From: Burkholderiaceae bacterium
GTDB taxonomy: Bacteria; Pseudomonadota; Gammaproteobacteria; Burkholderiales; Burkholderiaceae
DNA length: 6,874 nt
Reading direction: 5' to 3'
Assembly (NCBI GenBank): GCA_947457745.1
Contig: CANGWT010000087.1
Location: 1-6,874, forward strand
The position numbers and the translations under genes are program-made. Within the stretch, counting starts at the first letter, position 1; the number at the start of each line of letters is the position of its first letter. Positions 6,797 to 6,874 of the stretch are shown here, one piece after another. The notes below the pieces were generated by a model, which was not told the origin of the DNA, ran no database searches, and was given only the letters and a program-made list of their open reading frames with translations.

Positions 6797-6874
6797 ATGA
6801 CTGCATTCTCAGCACTAAAACCTAAAAAAGTTTTATTTATTGCGACTCGCCAAATTGGGGATGTCCTTGTCACT
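6797..6874 (+). CDS. Glycosyltransferase family 9 (heptosyltransferase-like), N-terminal fragment cut by window
   Basis: Twenty-six codons are open from the ATG at 6797 to the last base of the window. Residues 11-26 read KVLFIATRQIGDVLVT, which matches the start of ADP-heptose:LPS heptosyltransferases and other GT9 enzymes (K-[IV]-L-[FV]-I-x-x-x-x-[IL]-G-D-[VL]-[LV]-x-T), where this first beta-strand and the GD loop line the active site. A ten-residue lead precedes it. The gene lies 20 bases after the second glycosyltransferase on the same strand, with no terminator between, so it probably continues the LPS core operon. The fragment is too short to tell WaaC, WaaF and WaaQ types apart. No Shine-Dalgarno motif is obvious. 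Confidence 0.8.
   Translation, partial: MTAFSALKPKKVLFIATRQIGDVLVT

Noticed and set aside
1..6874. CRISPR arrays, insertion sequences, tRNA or rRNA genes, long direct repeats, frameshifted genes
   Set aside because: None seen: coding is nearly continuous, no gap exceeds 60 bases, and each full gene matches its family's normal length.

Overview
The window looks like chromosomal DNA from a betaproteobacterium of the Burkholderiales, most likely Polynucleobacter or a close relative. This rests on the gene order nadD-rsfS-rlmH-maf-rng, a moderate to slightly AT-rich composition, and protein motifs close to the proteobacterial forms. The genus call is inference; no rRNA or marker comparison was possible. 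All genes are intact except the two cut by the window edges. I see no mobile elements, CRISPR arrays, tRNAs or rRNAs.

Layout. Bases 2-3439 (+ strand) hold a compact run: the 3' part of nadD (NAD synthesis), rsfS (ribosome silencing factor), rlmH (23S rRNA methyltransferase), maf (nucleotide pyrophosphatase) and rng (RNase G). Gaps are 56, 10 and 7 bases, then a 4-base ATGA overlap, so one operon is likely. Three of the five products act on ribosomes or rRNA: RsfS on the large subunit, RlmH on 23S rRNA, and RNase G in 16S 5'-end maturation. Bases 3447-5210 (- strand) hold msbA, the ABC flippase for lipid A-core, convergent with rng across only 7 bases. Bases 5221-6874 (+ strand) hold a lipopolysaccharide glycosyltransferase run: a WaaE/KdtX/LgtF-type GT2 enzyme, a second GT2 enzyme of unknown acceptor overlapping it by ATGA, and the first 26 codons of a family 9 (heptosyltransferase-like) gene that leaves the window.

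Together, the right half is an LPS core assembly and export module: the glycosyltransferases build the core on the cytoplasmic face and MsbA flips the finished lipid A-core. The least ordinary spot is the junction at 5205-5223. There the divergent start codons of msbA and the first glycosyltransferase are 10 bases apart, a perfect TATAAT and an inverted repeat are packed in between, and there is no obvious ribosome binding site for the glycosyltransferase. No gap between genes exceeds 60 bases. I found no convincing new biological system; this is mostly a well-conserved housekeeping region.
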